Below are positions 45,201 through 59,400 of a DNA stretch of 64,000 nucleotides, piece after piece (position 1 is the stretch's first letter; every line of letters starts with the position of its first letter). Origin of the DNA: Reticulitermes speratus (taxonomy: Eukaryota; Arthropoda; Insecta; Blattodea; Rhinotermitidae). The notes under the pieces were generated by a model. The model saw nothing but the letters and a program-made list of their open reading frames with translations. It was not told the DNA's origin and did no database searches. Location: NCBI GenBank assembly GCA_021186555.1, contig JAJKFL010000006.1:30563478-30627477 (forward strand). The letters run 5' to 3'. Both the position numbers and the translations under genes were made by a program.

Positions 45201-46579
45201 TGATTATAACCACATAATGATCACTGCATAAAAGGCAGTTATAACAGATGGACATATTTATACAGTATGACACTGTGCTAAAGAAAAATATGTACCCTTA
45301 ACCCAATAAGTCTCTGTACAATGTGCATATATTCAGAAAACCTTATTAATTAAGTTTTATACAGTTGTTAAAACGTTACACTACCAGTATTAAATTTTGC
45401 AAGACCAGCCATTCTTTTTTCACGTGCCAGTGCTTTGTTTTTGCTGGTATGTGATGTGAATTTCATATTATTATTGTGACTGACAATATATGAATAAATT
45501 ATTTCCAATAATGAGGAAAAAAATTATCAGTAATACCTGAAAATAATACAATGGCTACCATTTTCACTCCAATGGGAAAGTTCAGAAGAAAAATGGCTCT
45601 TAGTAGAGAGATTTTTCTGTTTAAATTAAGATTCTTACAAATAAGCAAATGGTTACCAAATATGCAGTACAAATTATTGACATAAGTAGTTGTAATGCTA
45701 TGAATACTGCAGTATCAAATTTAATGAAAGTGAATACAATGTTCTTATTACACTCCCTGTGTACTTGTCCTCAAATACAGTTAAGTTGGAATGTTACAAG
45801 TAAATGCAGTGTTGTAGTGAAATAAATGAATATCAAATGCATCCAAAGCTCACTGGTAAATTACCAGCTGCAAACCACAAGTGAACAGGGCTTTGATTTT
45901 AAGAAACTGAAAACCACAAAATAGACAAACAAGATTGGTAGCTGAGTATCACTACATATGTCTGTGTTAATATCATAACTGCAAAGAAATGCATCTTGAA
46001 TAGGCTGAATTCACATCTGCAGCCATAGTAACAAAACCAATCTGCACTCTTCCTGTGCAGTCTCTAGTTCCTTCAATATGTAACTGCTATGTCAGTTAAT
46101 GTATTAAAGGTTAAATAACCAGTATGGGTTGGAAAAAAAGTACTTAACTCTGTATTCTAGGAAACAATAGGTGATATGATAATACTGCACAGTTTTAACA
46201 GTTGAAAACATTCACATGTAAGAAATTATACAAGTCAATACTGTTTAAAAATACAATTTTTATCAATCACATAACAAAGAATGTATTAGAAATTCCCTTG
46301 CCAGGACTACCACGAGGAAAATAACATACCTTAATGTGCCATTACTCCTTTTTACTATTACATTATTATGCTACATAGAGCAATCGTGATTATAACCACA
46401 TAATGATCACTGCATAAAAGGCAGTTATAACAGATGGACATATTTATACAGTATGACACTGTGCTAAAAAAAATATGTACCCTTAACCCAATAAGTCTCT
46501 GTACAATGTGCATATATTCAGAAAACCTTATTAATTAAGTTTTATACAGTTGTTAAAACGTTACACTACCAGTATTATT

Positions 46580-46620
<41 letters not shown>

Positions 46621-47416
46621 CACACACACAAAGTGTGCAATTCTGGTAAGACGTAACACTATAAAAATATATTTATATTTCAGTACCATAATACAAAGTG
46701 CATAAGCATTTGGTGATGCATGTTTGGCTACTTTGGACGGAACCAATAAAATGTCAATTCCTTTAGACATCACTTTTAGCAATTATCATTTTTGACTGCC
46801 TTAACACTTAATCATGATCTAAATGTGGACAGTTCTGCATATAATCACACAGCAGAAGCCTTGTACTTTTTATTTTTGTTCATAATTTTGTGTAGTCCCT
46901 GCTCATCTGGAGAAACTAAATGCTGTGAAGTCTGAGCCATCTACCTCTATTATTTTTCAAGACACAAGAACTTACAAGTTTCAAAATTTGGTCAAAATCA
47001 TTGCATGTGCAGCTTTATCAAACACAGTATCTTCAGAATGGTTTACAGCAAAGAGCTTGTTTTGAAGCTCATGTCATGTGCTTTACACCAGTATATAATA
47101 AATACCACTTACTTCATATACAACTACACTGTGACTTTCACCCTCTTCCCACCCTTCAACATGGGGGGATACCAGGAGACTGTTTTCTGCTCCACTCAGC
47201 ACCTTTCACAGTACGGTGGGAAAACACTGGAAGCATGTAAGAAAAAATAAAGTCTGCATGCTAAAGGCAGTATCGTTACATTTAATATTGCAATATGCAA
47301 TATAGCTTATGTCATTTTCTCTTTGTCTATGTACAGTATTTTGTTGTCCAGTTATCCAAGGTGGTTTTTGTTCAAAATTTTCCTAGTTATGTAGGTGCTG
47401 GTGTTCTTCTCATAGT

Positions 47417-47447
<31 letters not shown>

Positions 47448-50400
47448 ACAAGTCACATGCACAATTATATTGTACAAGACTTGCAATCTGAAATAAGGAC
47501 CAGACAGAAAAATTCAGATTCTGACCGTTCTTCTTGTATCCTTGCTTATTAGAAAATTCCAGGACAAGTTCAATGCAGCAACACACATACCTCATATTGC
47601 GAAATACATATCAAAAAGGGATTTTGTATTAGCTATGCCAAACTGGAAAAGACGGAAGGCCCAACTGAAGCAATGGTACAGTTACAGTTACAGATTCTAT
47701 GAATCAAATAATGCTAGCCAAAATATACTGGAAGACAGAAAGAAAAAAAAACTGTGGCAGTAACAGAAGATGGATAGAAGCAGCAAGTGCAGAAGTAATT
47801 ATTACTTTGCAATCTGACATTTATGTCAATGTTTCAAAGACAAATATCCTGATATTAAAGGAGGCTTCACTAAATTTGCTGTTGAGAACAGCATATTGTT
47901 CCAGCAGGGTCTGCTGATACACATAGCATCTTTGTGTGTATGATGCACCAGAATATGAAATGCACAATTCAAAGAGCAACACTGCCACATATAACATAGA
48001 TGGATGCATTAGTTATAGAGTTATGATACAGTCCTTTGGAAGAAAGCTTTCATTTTGTACTACAGTTATTTTTTCTTTCTGCTTTTCTTAGTTGACATTT
48101 TTCAAATTGTTTTTATGTCCACACTTTCCTCTTTTTCACTTGTTGATCCACAAACATGCCACAAAAAAATTGTAAGACAAATACTACCATTTCATACAGA
48201 GCTTTCCCAGAAGCCTCTCATGTGGCTTGCAACAGTACACATATCTGCCTTGTAGTGTGTGGAAGTTCGAAACAACACTCCACTCTATCCTAAAAGGCAT
48301 TCTGTAGCTTGGAAAACAAGGCATTTCCTGTGCTTTCTGTCTTTACATTGGGAGGGTGGGTAGGAGATGAAGATCAAAGTCAGAAATTTTAATCACACTT
48401 AAAATAAGTAACATTTACTGCAAACTGGCATAAAGCATGTGACACCAGCTTTAAAATAAGCAATCATTGAACTATGTAGCTGGAACCCTTCCTGAGACAC
48501 TGCGTTCAACACAGCTGCATGTGAGATGATTTGGACTACGTTATGACAATCTGAGATTTTATACCTGCAAAACCAATATATCTACAGGGCTCAAACTCAT
48601 GACATTTTGTTTCTCCGGATGCCCAAACATACAAAATGGGCATGGGGGGGGGGGGGGGGGGGGGGGGAATTTCCCTGTTTTTTTGTATGAACTGATATGG
48701 TATTGCCCACAACTCATTAAAAACTTGAAAAGCAAAGAAAATGATCAGCACACTCTTCCCTTATAAGGAAGCTAACATTCTCCCAAAATCAGGATAAATT
48801 AAAAGATTCACTTTCAAACCAATTAACTTATAATTTATGTAAGCCACTCCTGTTTTTGTACCCTGGCTATCAGTCCACATGAAGGTCACCAAAAAATGCC
48901 CTGGTCCTAATAAAGTACATAAACAAATAGTTGGGAACAGACAGCATTTATTGGAAAAAACGATGGTGGTACGTTGTCCTACCTTTACCAAAGCTTTGGA
49001 TTTACATGGCCAGGTTTCTCGGTGCACTATGATTCCAAAAGGTAAATGGAGAGTTATTTATATATCACTTTCCTTTACTGAATGGACTCCTTCACCACAG
49101 TCCATGCTTGAAAGACAACTAACTGTACAAACTCTTTGTATGTCAAAGCATTAAAAGCTTACTGATAGATCAGTATAGCTTTGTCAAATTTTACATTTTA
49201 CAATAATGAACATCTTTCACATTTTAAAAATAGCAGAAAATGAAATAAAAAAACCTGCAATTACTCGCCCTGTTTCAATAAATTACTGAAAATGGTGTTT
49301 CAGTTTATGAGATTACTAATTAACGAGAAATTGGGACAACATATTACATACAAATCTGCTCTCCCTTACGTGTCAGTTTCTTTGAGTCCTTATGAGTACG
49401 GTACTACATACAACAGGTATTTGTATTCCCTTCATTCTTGAAATTTGTGTAAAGTTATACTGTGTTTTTCGGTCAGTCAACACAACCATGTTGTACGTGT
49501 TACTATAATATCAGTTTTATCAAAAGTATACATTTTCCAAAAAAACATTTTATGCTTGCTAATAATGTTCAAGCATATATATATATTACTAACTCAGATT
49601 TACATTGAACATTTTCTGTTAAGACATCTTGTAACAAGATAAGGAAGTGATAAAGTGAAACTTAAAACAAAATGAAAGAACTTTATATTATCTGTACCGT
49701 GCATTTCAGTAATTGATTAATTATTTATTCCAACAAATGCACTACACTATTTTAGTGTTTTCTTGTCCCTACATATGTTTCGGCACTTATAGTGCCATCT
49801 TCAGGGTGCCGAAACATATGTAGGGACAAGAAAACACTAAAATAGTGTAGTGCATTTGTTGGAATAAATAATTAATTAAAAATGAAAGAAATATAATTAA
49901 CTAGACTTGGTTAACCTCAATTTAAAACATCAGAAAATAATGAATGCCAGTTAAAGTATTAAATCAAACTGCTGTGCAAGTTATTTAAAAATGAATAAGC
50001 ATAATTAAATCTGTTGGCTATATCCTGAAGACCAGACAAGTGAAATGACAATTTACTACACAGTCCTTCTGACGTTCATCCTAGGCTGATGATGGTAAAC
50101 ATGAACAGTGTAAGGCAAGATTTTCAGCTAGTCCATAAAACGTGTACATTAAGAACTAAGTACCCCATTTTGTTCTTCTTGAAACACAAAAGCAGGCATA
50201 AACCATCCAACACAATTCACAAGTGACAGTCATAACACTGAGTTGGGCATTATGAGCAACCAGATGGGAACAATCTGCCCTTAAGAGATTCCAAATGGAA
50301 GATTTAACCTCCATTGTGTACATTAATGTCCTGCTGCTAAGTGTAGAGTGGCCATTTAAATTTACACTATGGCTTTCTCTACCCATCAGTTCCTTCAAAA

Positions 50401-53400
50401 TCAAAGGTTCGGGTACAGAGATGCTAAAGAGCTGCATTGAGGGAGGTAAATGATACAGAAAGGCGTCCCTCCCTCCCATTTCAATGACAAGCGAAAATAA
50501 AATGATAAAAACAGATTTATGGCAAGACACATTACTGTTAAGTGTGGAATGCATTAGCTATCACAAGCCTTGCCTGACATTCCCAAACAGTGGGCTGAGG
50601 TGAAGATATATACCTTTGTAACCTCTACTTTCCAAAAATGTTACTCATCTTCCCCCTGCTATAATACCAGCATTTCTTTACACCAAAACTGATAAAACTA
50701 CATCTTTTCTTTAGAACATCTGTGAGCGTGTAAACAGCAAATGGGATGGAAACTATCAAGCAGTGTCAGCATGGATTAGCTGATACTTTACTAAGAAGTG
50801 TCAAAATATTTATGTTCATCAAAATTTGAATGTGAATGCATTTCCAAATTCATATATTGTATTTAAAGTAATGCATGAGTTGAAGTTGTTCAAAGTGAAT
50901 TATTTAAATATATTTCATGTAAAGGCTGCCAATATTAAATGCCACTATCTAAATCTGTTGGATCTAAGACTGCAGTGTCTTACACACTTTGTCTTCCTTT
51001 GAGAAAAGTACAGTCAAAATCCAGTTAACAAAGACTGGATAACAACTGGCATAAAGACATCACGTCTCCATAAAAGAGAACTCTATTTGATTAGTAGAAA
51101 TAGTAACAACCCCAAGCTAAAAATGCATTATAAATCTTATTGCAAGATTTTATCTAATGTTATCAAAGCAGCAAAAAAAAAACTTCACTACAATAGTCAG
51201 ATCATAAACTCCAATAATAAAATAAAAACTATGGGGAATGTTGTAAAGTCTGAAACAGGCACAAAAAAAACTGCAATATTGGTTTACATCAGTTAAATAT
51301 AGATGAAAAATTAATTACTAATAATCACATGATTGCAAATTCATTTCATACCTACTTTTCAACAATAGCTGATAAATTAACTGCCAGTAATACAAACAAT
51401 AACAGTGGAAGTTTAAACAATAATAATCCCTCAAATTACTTGTTTCAAACCTTTAAACACCAAATCCCTAATATAAAATGGAATTACACATCGACTAAGG
51501 AAATTGCAAAAATCATCAAGTCATTTAAATCCAAAAACTCACATGGATATGACAGGATTTCGGTAAAAATTTTAAAATTAAGCATTCCTTTTATAATATC
51601 ACCCTTAACTTATATATGTAATAGATCTCTGTCCTCAGGTACATTTCCCACTCATTTGAAATTTTCAGAGATAAAGTCATTGTTTAAGAAAGGCGACAGA
51701 ACTAATATATCTAATTATAGACCTATTTCTTTACTAACATCCTTTTCCAAAATTTTTGACAAGGTTATATATTCAAGATTATAACATCATATAAACCAAA
51801 ATAATATATTAGTAAACGAACAATACGGCTTTAGAAATAGTTCATCAACGGAAAAGGCCTCTTTCTAATTAATAAATGATATTTTACTAGCACCGAATAA
51901 AAAATTAACTGTTGGCGGAATATTTTGTGACTTGGAAAAAGCATTTGATTGTATGAACCATAATATATTATTATCTAAATTGGAATTTTATGGAACTGTA
52001 GGTAAAGCCAATACACTGATAAAATCCTATCTAAACGATAGATATCAAAGAGTTCTAATAGACAATAGCCATTCCAATAATAGTATCTATTCTGACTGGG
52101 TGAAAATCAAAAACGGAGTCCCGCAAGGTTCAATTCTTGGTCCTTTGTTCTTTTCATTTAATATAAATGACCTACCAGGAATTATAACAAATATACTGTA
52201 TCTCAACCAGTCTTATTTGCTGATGATACTAGTATACTTATCTCAAAACCTAGTCCTACAGAGTTCATAAATGACATTAACAAAGTATTTGGAAATATAA
52301 ATGACTGGTTCAAATAAACTTATTATCATTAAATTTTGACAAAACATATTATGTTCAATTTCTGACTAAAAATAATCACGAAATTAACATACATATAAGC
52401 TATGGCAATAAACTAATTACCAATACTCATAGTACCAATTTTCTGGGATTAATTATTGACAGTACTTTATCATGGAAAAATCATAGTGATAAATTAATGT
52501 CTAAATTAAGTTCAGCATGCTATGCAATCAGAGCTGTCAAATCCCTTATGACACAAGAATCCTTAAGGACAATTTACTTCTCTTATTTTCATTCTGTTAT
52601 GACATATGGTATAATTTTCTGGGGTAATTCTTCCTATTGCAGTAATATTTTTAAAAAGCAAAACAGAATAATTGTAATTATTACAAACTCTGAAAGTAGA
52701 GTTTCTTGTCGAGAATTATTTAAGAAACTAAAGATTCTTCCATTACCATTACAACACATATTTTCTCTTTTATTATTTGTGATTAAGAACAGGGACCTAT
52801 TTAAATCTAATTCTGAGATTCATAGTATAAACACCAAACACAGAACTGACTTACATCCTCCTATATTAAATTTAACAATGTTCCAAAAAGGAACTATCTA
52901 TCTATTTTGGAATTAAAATTTTTAATAGTTTACCATTTAGTATTAAAGATTAATCTCATAAAGAAAAACAATTTAGACCTGCTTTAAAGAGGTTTCTTCT
53001 TACAAATTCATTTTATTCATTGGATGAATATTTTAACTGAAATTCAACTAAAGATCTTGGTCCTTAGTAAATTTATTTTATAAGCATACTTTTATACACA
53101 CAACTTTATAACGTAATTTATTGACTTTTATGATAAATAAGTTTATATTGTTTGTAATGTTAAATTGTTATAGTACATTGTATTTTGACCGTCAACTTTG
53201 CTTATTGTAAACTTGACACATGCTTTTCATAAGCAAACATATATACAATAACTGACTGATTCCACATCCAAAAGTTCTTCCTTTTTTTACCTTGTTAGGA
53301 TTTATAGAATGTAAGCGAATGTGAATAAATGTGAATACTGTCAACATAACCTTGCCCTCAGACTTAGGAGTGTGGTAATACATTAAGATTGTATATAATG

Positions 53401-56400
53401 TGAAAATGAAATAACTGGAACATATGCAGTTAAAACAAAATCACCAACAAAATTCTACTAATTTACAAGCCAAAGACTTATCAGCACCCCTTCGTAGTAC
53501 TACATAAAATCAATCCCATAGCATATTGGGCCATTCTACCTGGTCATTATTACCTACCAGTACCGCCCAGATGACCACAATATGTATGATCAGCATTTTA
53601 CAAGAGATTCACTTTCAAGCCTTTGCCTAGATAAAGTTAAAATTATGTGCTTAAAGTTTAACATATTTGCATATGAATCATTTTAACATGGACAGATGAT
53701 TATAGTATAATGAACTGTCAACACATAATGTAATATGTGGTACTATTTTCAGTACCATCCACCTGTTAATTCTAACAAGAGTTAATTATCAGATTTACAC
53801 ATACGAAGTTTATAAAAACCTTGAGTAAACTTTGTGACTGACTCAGAATATCCAGCTACCAGTCTTTACACACACAGTAACCACCACCACCACATGCAGG
53901 TACTTCAATATTCCCATTTTGTGTTTGGTGAATGTAACTGTATTAAAATACACGCTGATTATTTTTTCCATATCATACCTTAACAACTTCAGGGTGAAAT
54001 AATCATTAATATACAGGTGAACAATGGGAAATCCCTTGAAGATCATGTGGGCTATATGATTACAAATACTGAGAAACTCTTGTATAGAAAACACTTCCTC
54101 AAAACACTACCATTCAAATTGCTGTGTGGGCCTTCCTCTGTTCCATATGATAAGCTGAGTGAGTGGCTTCCCGTGCCCTCTGACGCTTCTTATGGTGAAC
54201 ACGCCCCTCTATTAGGTACAGGATTCCACTGATGTAAAGAAACAGAACTCCAAATACAGCCAATGCATAAGACCAGGATATGTTATTATGCTCCCAGTTT
54301 TGCATCCAGTCTCGGCCATCCCCATAAGCACCAAAAATAATGACCGCAATTGTTCCTGACACAGCTGTAAGATGAAAGGGAAAAATAAGTTCAGAGGTTA
54401 TCCTTGTCTGAACAGTATTTAGGTCCTTACTGTTGCTGAAACAATGCGTATCTTCAGTAAGGACAAATGGGAGATATTAATATATTAATGTAATGTTTAC
54501 ACTTTGCCTAACTCAGTCCATTTTTAGGTGCATTTACATCAATGCTGGGTGCCTATTAAAGTAGCTCTGTCCATCCATCCCTCTATCTAAATGTAATAAC
54601 TTGAGAAGAGTTTAAAGGATTTCTATGAAATTGTTATTTAAGAATTTTACCAACAACTGTCAAGCCATTTCTCCTGTCATTTAGTTCCGAGAATGTACCT
54701 GAAAACCTATGTATTTCTGAATAAACCTGAAGTGTTACTTACTAAATATTTATCATAACAAATAATTTCAGACAAAAGATATAAATAAGAATAAAACAAG
54801 CCCTTTAAGCTTAATACATTTTTCCATAAGCTTTATGGTTCTTGTGATGATTAAAAAGTAGTGATAAGCATACATTTATGACCTTACAGGGTGCTGAAAT
54901 TCAGTAATGTTCTTGACTGAAGTTACTCACTGTTCCACACACACACACACACAAAACAGAAAGTCTAGATTGAGTTTAAAATGCATTGAAATCAAATATG
55001 TTTTATCTTTTAATGCAGTGCTCTACTGGAATATGACTTTGAAGCATTAGGTATTTAAAAAATATTTCTACATAAATAAACACAATTACATAAGCAATAA
55101 TACAGAACTATTCTGAAAGTATTGAATGGCATGTGAAACGAACACTGAAAGGAACATAATTTAAAAGTCAAAGCAACTATGATGCCACAGGCAGTGTGGT
55201 TTCAGTGCATGTTGAACATGTCACTCATTTTCCAGGCATTATACATAGTTGTGTGGTTATGATTTCTGGCAAAGAGAGAGAGAGAGACAACGTGAATATC
55301 TATTGTGGTTTCAACCCCAATTGCAAGAAACTGATGTATGAGTTCTTGAAGGTTAAAATTCTTGCACTTATTGTAAATGGAGGTTATTTACTGAACTGAA
55401 TTAAATATTGAAAAAATAACACACTGTCCACACAGGGCTTCAGCTGGGCCAGACAAAATATTCATTGTCTATGGGATTTCAATAACTGTAATAACATTAG
55501 TACAGGATTTCCATGATTCTTTGTAAACCTGTGAAAAAAAGTACTGTACATAAATATTTCATCTTTTAGTACTAGTTATGCTTGAAATGTGCATAAAAAC
55601 ACATACAGGTCTTCGCGTAAAGTGTCTGTTACGGCTGTTTCATTTTAAATAAAATCAGAATGTAACAACAAATTTAGGTAAACCTTCACATTATCAAATT
55701 TAATGAAAACCTGTTCAGGATATCTTGAGATGTTACACGTGGGCAGATGGATGGGCAGACGTAGAATAAGTAATAAACCTTTGCACTTTTACACTGCAAA
55801 CATGTCAAAATAGTAATGTTCTTCTTACATAATGGAAAACAGGTGCATATGACTTCATTTTGCAACTTCACATGATGAATATTTTTTGGCAAACAATTTC
55901 ATACTTTGTGATAAACTTTCAAACTAGAAATCAAACGAACCAAACTTGCTCAATGATCATGGGCAGTTCAAAGAATACTGTTTATGCCAGTGGTGGATAG
56001 CCCTTTCTAACCACGGCCCACTCAAACATCAGTGATTTGTCAAAGTGCTACAAAGAGCCTTTTAAACATAATATTAACCCCATGGCACTGGAATTAAAAT
56101 GCCCAGTAGACCAGAATTTAAATGGGGAGTACATAATAAAGGCCATGATAGGCCATCTGCTATACCTGACATTCGGCATTTTGAGCATCACACTGTGTGA
56201 TAGGTATACCTGATATTAGGTGCCAAAGGGTTAATATATTCAATGTATTCATATTATTTGGTACTAATGGCTCCATGGGCAACTTAGGAAAGGGTTAAGA
56301 GCCAGAGGATGTGCACTACTGGTTTATGCAATAAACTGGTTCCATGATTATTACCTGCTATTGTAAGGTCAGTTCCTATTACAAGTAAGAGCAGTACAAA

Positions 56401-59400
56401 ACGTTCATGTTCTCGACTGCAGCACAGGTATAAGGCCACCAGGAAACTGGCTATCAGTAGAAGTGTGAAGCACAAAGTGAAAAAGAACTGTGTCGCCACA
56501 AAGAAACCTGCAAAGAAAATATCATAGTGAACTATCACTTCAGCTGCCAATCTAATGAGAAATGCAATCCATAATAAAATGTTATCTTATTTTCATACAA
56601 TTTATGAAATACAATTTCCTTAGAATTACAAAAATGTGGAACACGTTCTACTAGCACAATTTCATTAATCCAAATGTTGCACCAGTATTTTAAATCTCAG
56701 TATGCCTTACTTTAATACAAGAACTGAAGTTGTGCTGAAAAATGTTTTTCTCTGCTAAGACCGTGAATAAGTAATGAATAATCGTAACCATCAATGAAGA
56801 AAGGTAACTCTATAGTTTCACTTAAGACACACTCTCAGATTGCTTGTATGATTTTATGCGTGATGCAAACTTGAACAAAAACTTACTTTCAAAGGAAGCA
56901 TTTTCCCTTACACCCTAAACACAGCAGTTGGCTAAGACTTGAGTTCTGGTAAGATGACAATGGCATGAACATCTGAACTTTTACTGGGGAATAGGAATAC
57001 TACCATTTACAAATAAACCCCTTTATGGAGAGCTCTGAATGTTATAAAGTTCACTGGCAAGGGAAAGAAAGTTCTGAACAGCACATGCATGTGTATGATG
57101 TTCACATGTAGTATTCCGGCACACTAACAAAGTACTATGTGGAACATGCTTCACCCAGAGTACAGTTTCTGCTTCTTACCTGGCAGCAAGATGTCATGGA
57201 TAATATAATATTCCTCTTCAAATACCCACCAGCAACCATAAAACTTTGTGTCATACCAGTGTCGAGGATCATCAAAACCATGGAAACAAACCTGCCACAG
57301 ACCTGAAACAAAACTGATGATTTGTACAGAATGCTATGTACCTGGGCAATTTCAGAAGTTCTGTGTATGATTTTATTGTAATAACAAAATACTAGATAAA
57401 AATACTATTGATATTCCTGAATGTTTACACATATGTCCTCTACTCAATGTAATCACCAGCACTGTCCACATACTTTTCCCATCTACGTGGTAAACGATCA
57501 ATTGCAGCTCTGTATTCGTCCTTGGTCGGACGCTTAAAAGAGGCAGTGACAGCAGTGTTGATATTGTCTTCCGAGTCAAATCGTTTTCCCTGAAGATGTT
57601 CTTTAACACGTGAAAACAACCAATAATCACATGGGGCAAGATCTGGAGAGTAGGGAGGATGTGCCAACACCTCCCAGCCCCAACGTTGCACCAGATTTTG
57701 CACATCACGATGGTGATGAGATGTTGCGTTGTCCTGGAGCAAAATGGCACCACGCTCCAGCAGTTCTGGTTGTTTACGGCAAAGAGCCAAATGATAAATG
57801 AAATGACAAGGGATGTCCATGAGGTTGCTAGGTGCACTAAGACTTAAACTTTTAATGATCTGTGGAAAACACCCCTACAAATTCATCTCATATATTTAGG
57901 CAACAAGAACATTTACCACATTTTGAAGACATGCTCTGTTTTATTTTCCACAAAATGCCATTTATTTCATAATTTTATCTTTTTCTGTTCAAATAATACT
58001 AATGCTTTTCATAAACTGTGCACTAAAATTTAAATGCCCACCCTGGTAGGATAAAGGTTAATGTTCTTATATCCAGAAAATTATATCTGGCAACCCTTTG
58101 ATCAGTGGTACACAAATCCCAGATGCATCCCTGTAGCAACAAAATTTTTGTAAAGTGGCACCTAATATTTGTGGATCCTCAGCAACTTGCTTCGTGTCAC
58201 CTTTCTGGAGCCTAGAATTTTGAGGTGGCTCCTAGATTTCTGGAAAACTTGTGCACCTCTGCCTTTGATCCTGGATGTGCCAGAGAAACCTGCTTATACT
58301 GTATTTACTCACATAACACCTGCATCAAAATTTTTCTCAAAAAATAGGTCACTGTACAAAAAAAAAAAATCACTTGAACTAAAATATTGGTGTCAATACC
58401 AGTATATACAACTTTTATTTGAAACATGTCTTTACATGGTAAATATTTAATGAAATATGAGAATATATAATTTTATACTGTATATTCTGTGGTATCTGTA
58501 GTACAGTTTTCTAACACTGCAGTAAATGCAGAAAACACATCTGAAAAATATGAATGCTCCCCACTGGATTACACCTTTCTTATCATTTATCAGAAAATGT
58601 GTAATTTGGAGTTGCTAACACAAAATCAGAAATATTTGGGCTAGATACTTGGAATCCTTGACATTAAAAATCACACTTCCATCTATCAGATTTCATATAA
58701 AACTGTACAGATACATGTACACCACAAACTGTATATCATTGTATCAGTGAGGTACATGAGAGCAGCAACAAAGGTTGACAGTAACATAAAAACAGTCATA
58801 ACCAGGCTCATACTAAGAAGATGCAGATAAGTGTATTTGGTGGGACTCCTTTATACCACAGTACACATAATTAAAACTACCACTTAAAAATCTGTGCTGA
58901 CACACAGCTCAGTCAGCACAGTGTCTAGACTACAGGCTGGATGACTTGGGGGGGGGGGGGGGGAGAATCTCAAATATCAACCAAAAAGAAAATGGAAAAG
59001 CAAATTTCAGAATCAGACCCGACTTTTTAAACTTCAACAGAATACTTTAAAGCATCAATGTCTTGAAATATGTATGTATATATGTATGTACGTATTATAT
59101 ATATATATATATATATCTGTGAAGCATTCTTAAACATCGTGGACATCTATTCCTTTCGCATAAACCGATGTAAAATAATGGCCATACCTACGCAAGCAGA
59201 CTACAGCAGAAAATGCAATGCAACATATTCAATATAGTAGGAAGCGGAAGGTTGAGAAGTGGGTTCCGAGACGATACACGAAATGGGTAGACAGAGAAAC
59301 GAAACAAATGAAATGCTTCCCACTCAGGTGCTCTTTCGAGATAGTATGTCTGATACACAGTGCGTCACTCCGAGTGATTGTTTTCGGAGGATGTAACAAG

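Larger units (their letters stand above)
46632..51020. other. CpG-poor sequence downstream of claudin-like gene 1
   Basis: Contains the GT and G tracts and the palindrome at 49715. No coding exon recognised; frames such as 50156-50554 on the minus strand look like chance. Confidence 0.45.

Noticed and set aside
50156..50554. 132-codon minus-strand frame
   Set aside because: No recognisable motif, no splice context and no link to the claudin-like gene upstream; treated as chance.
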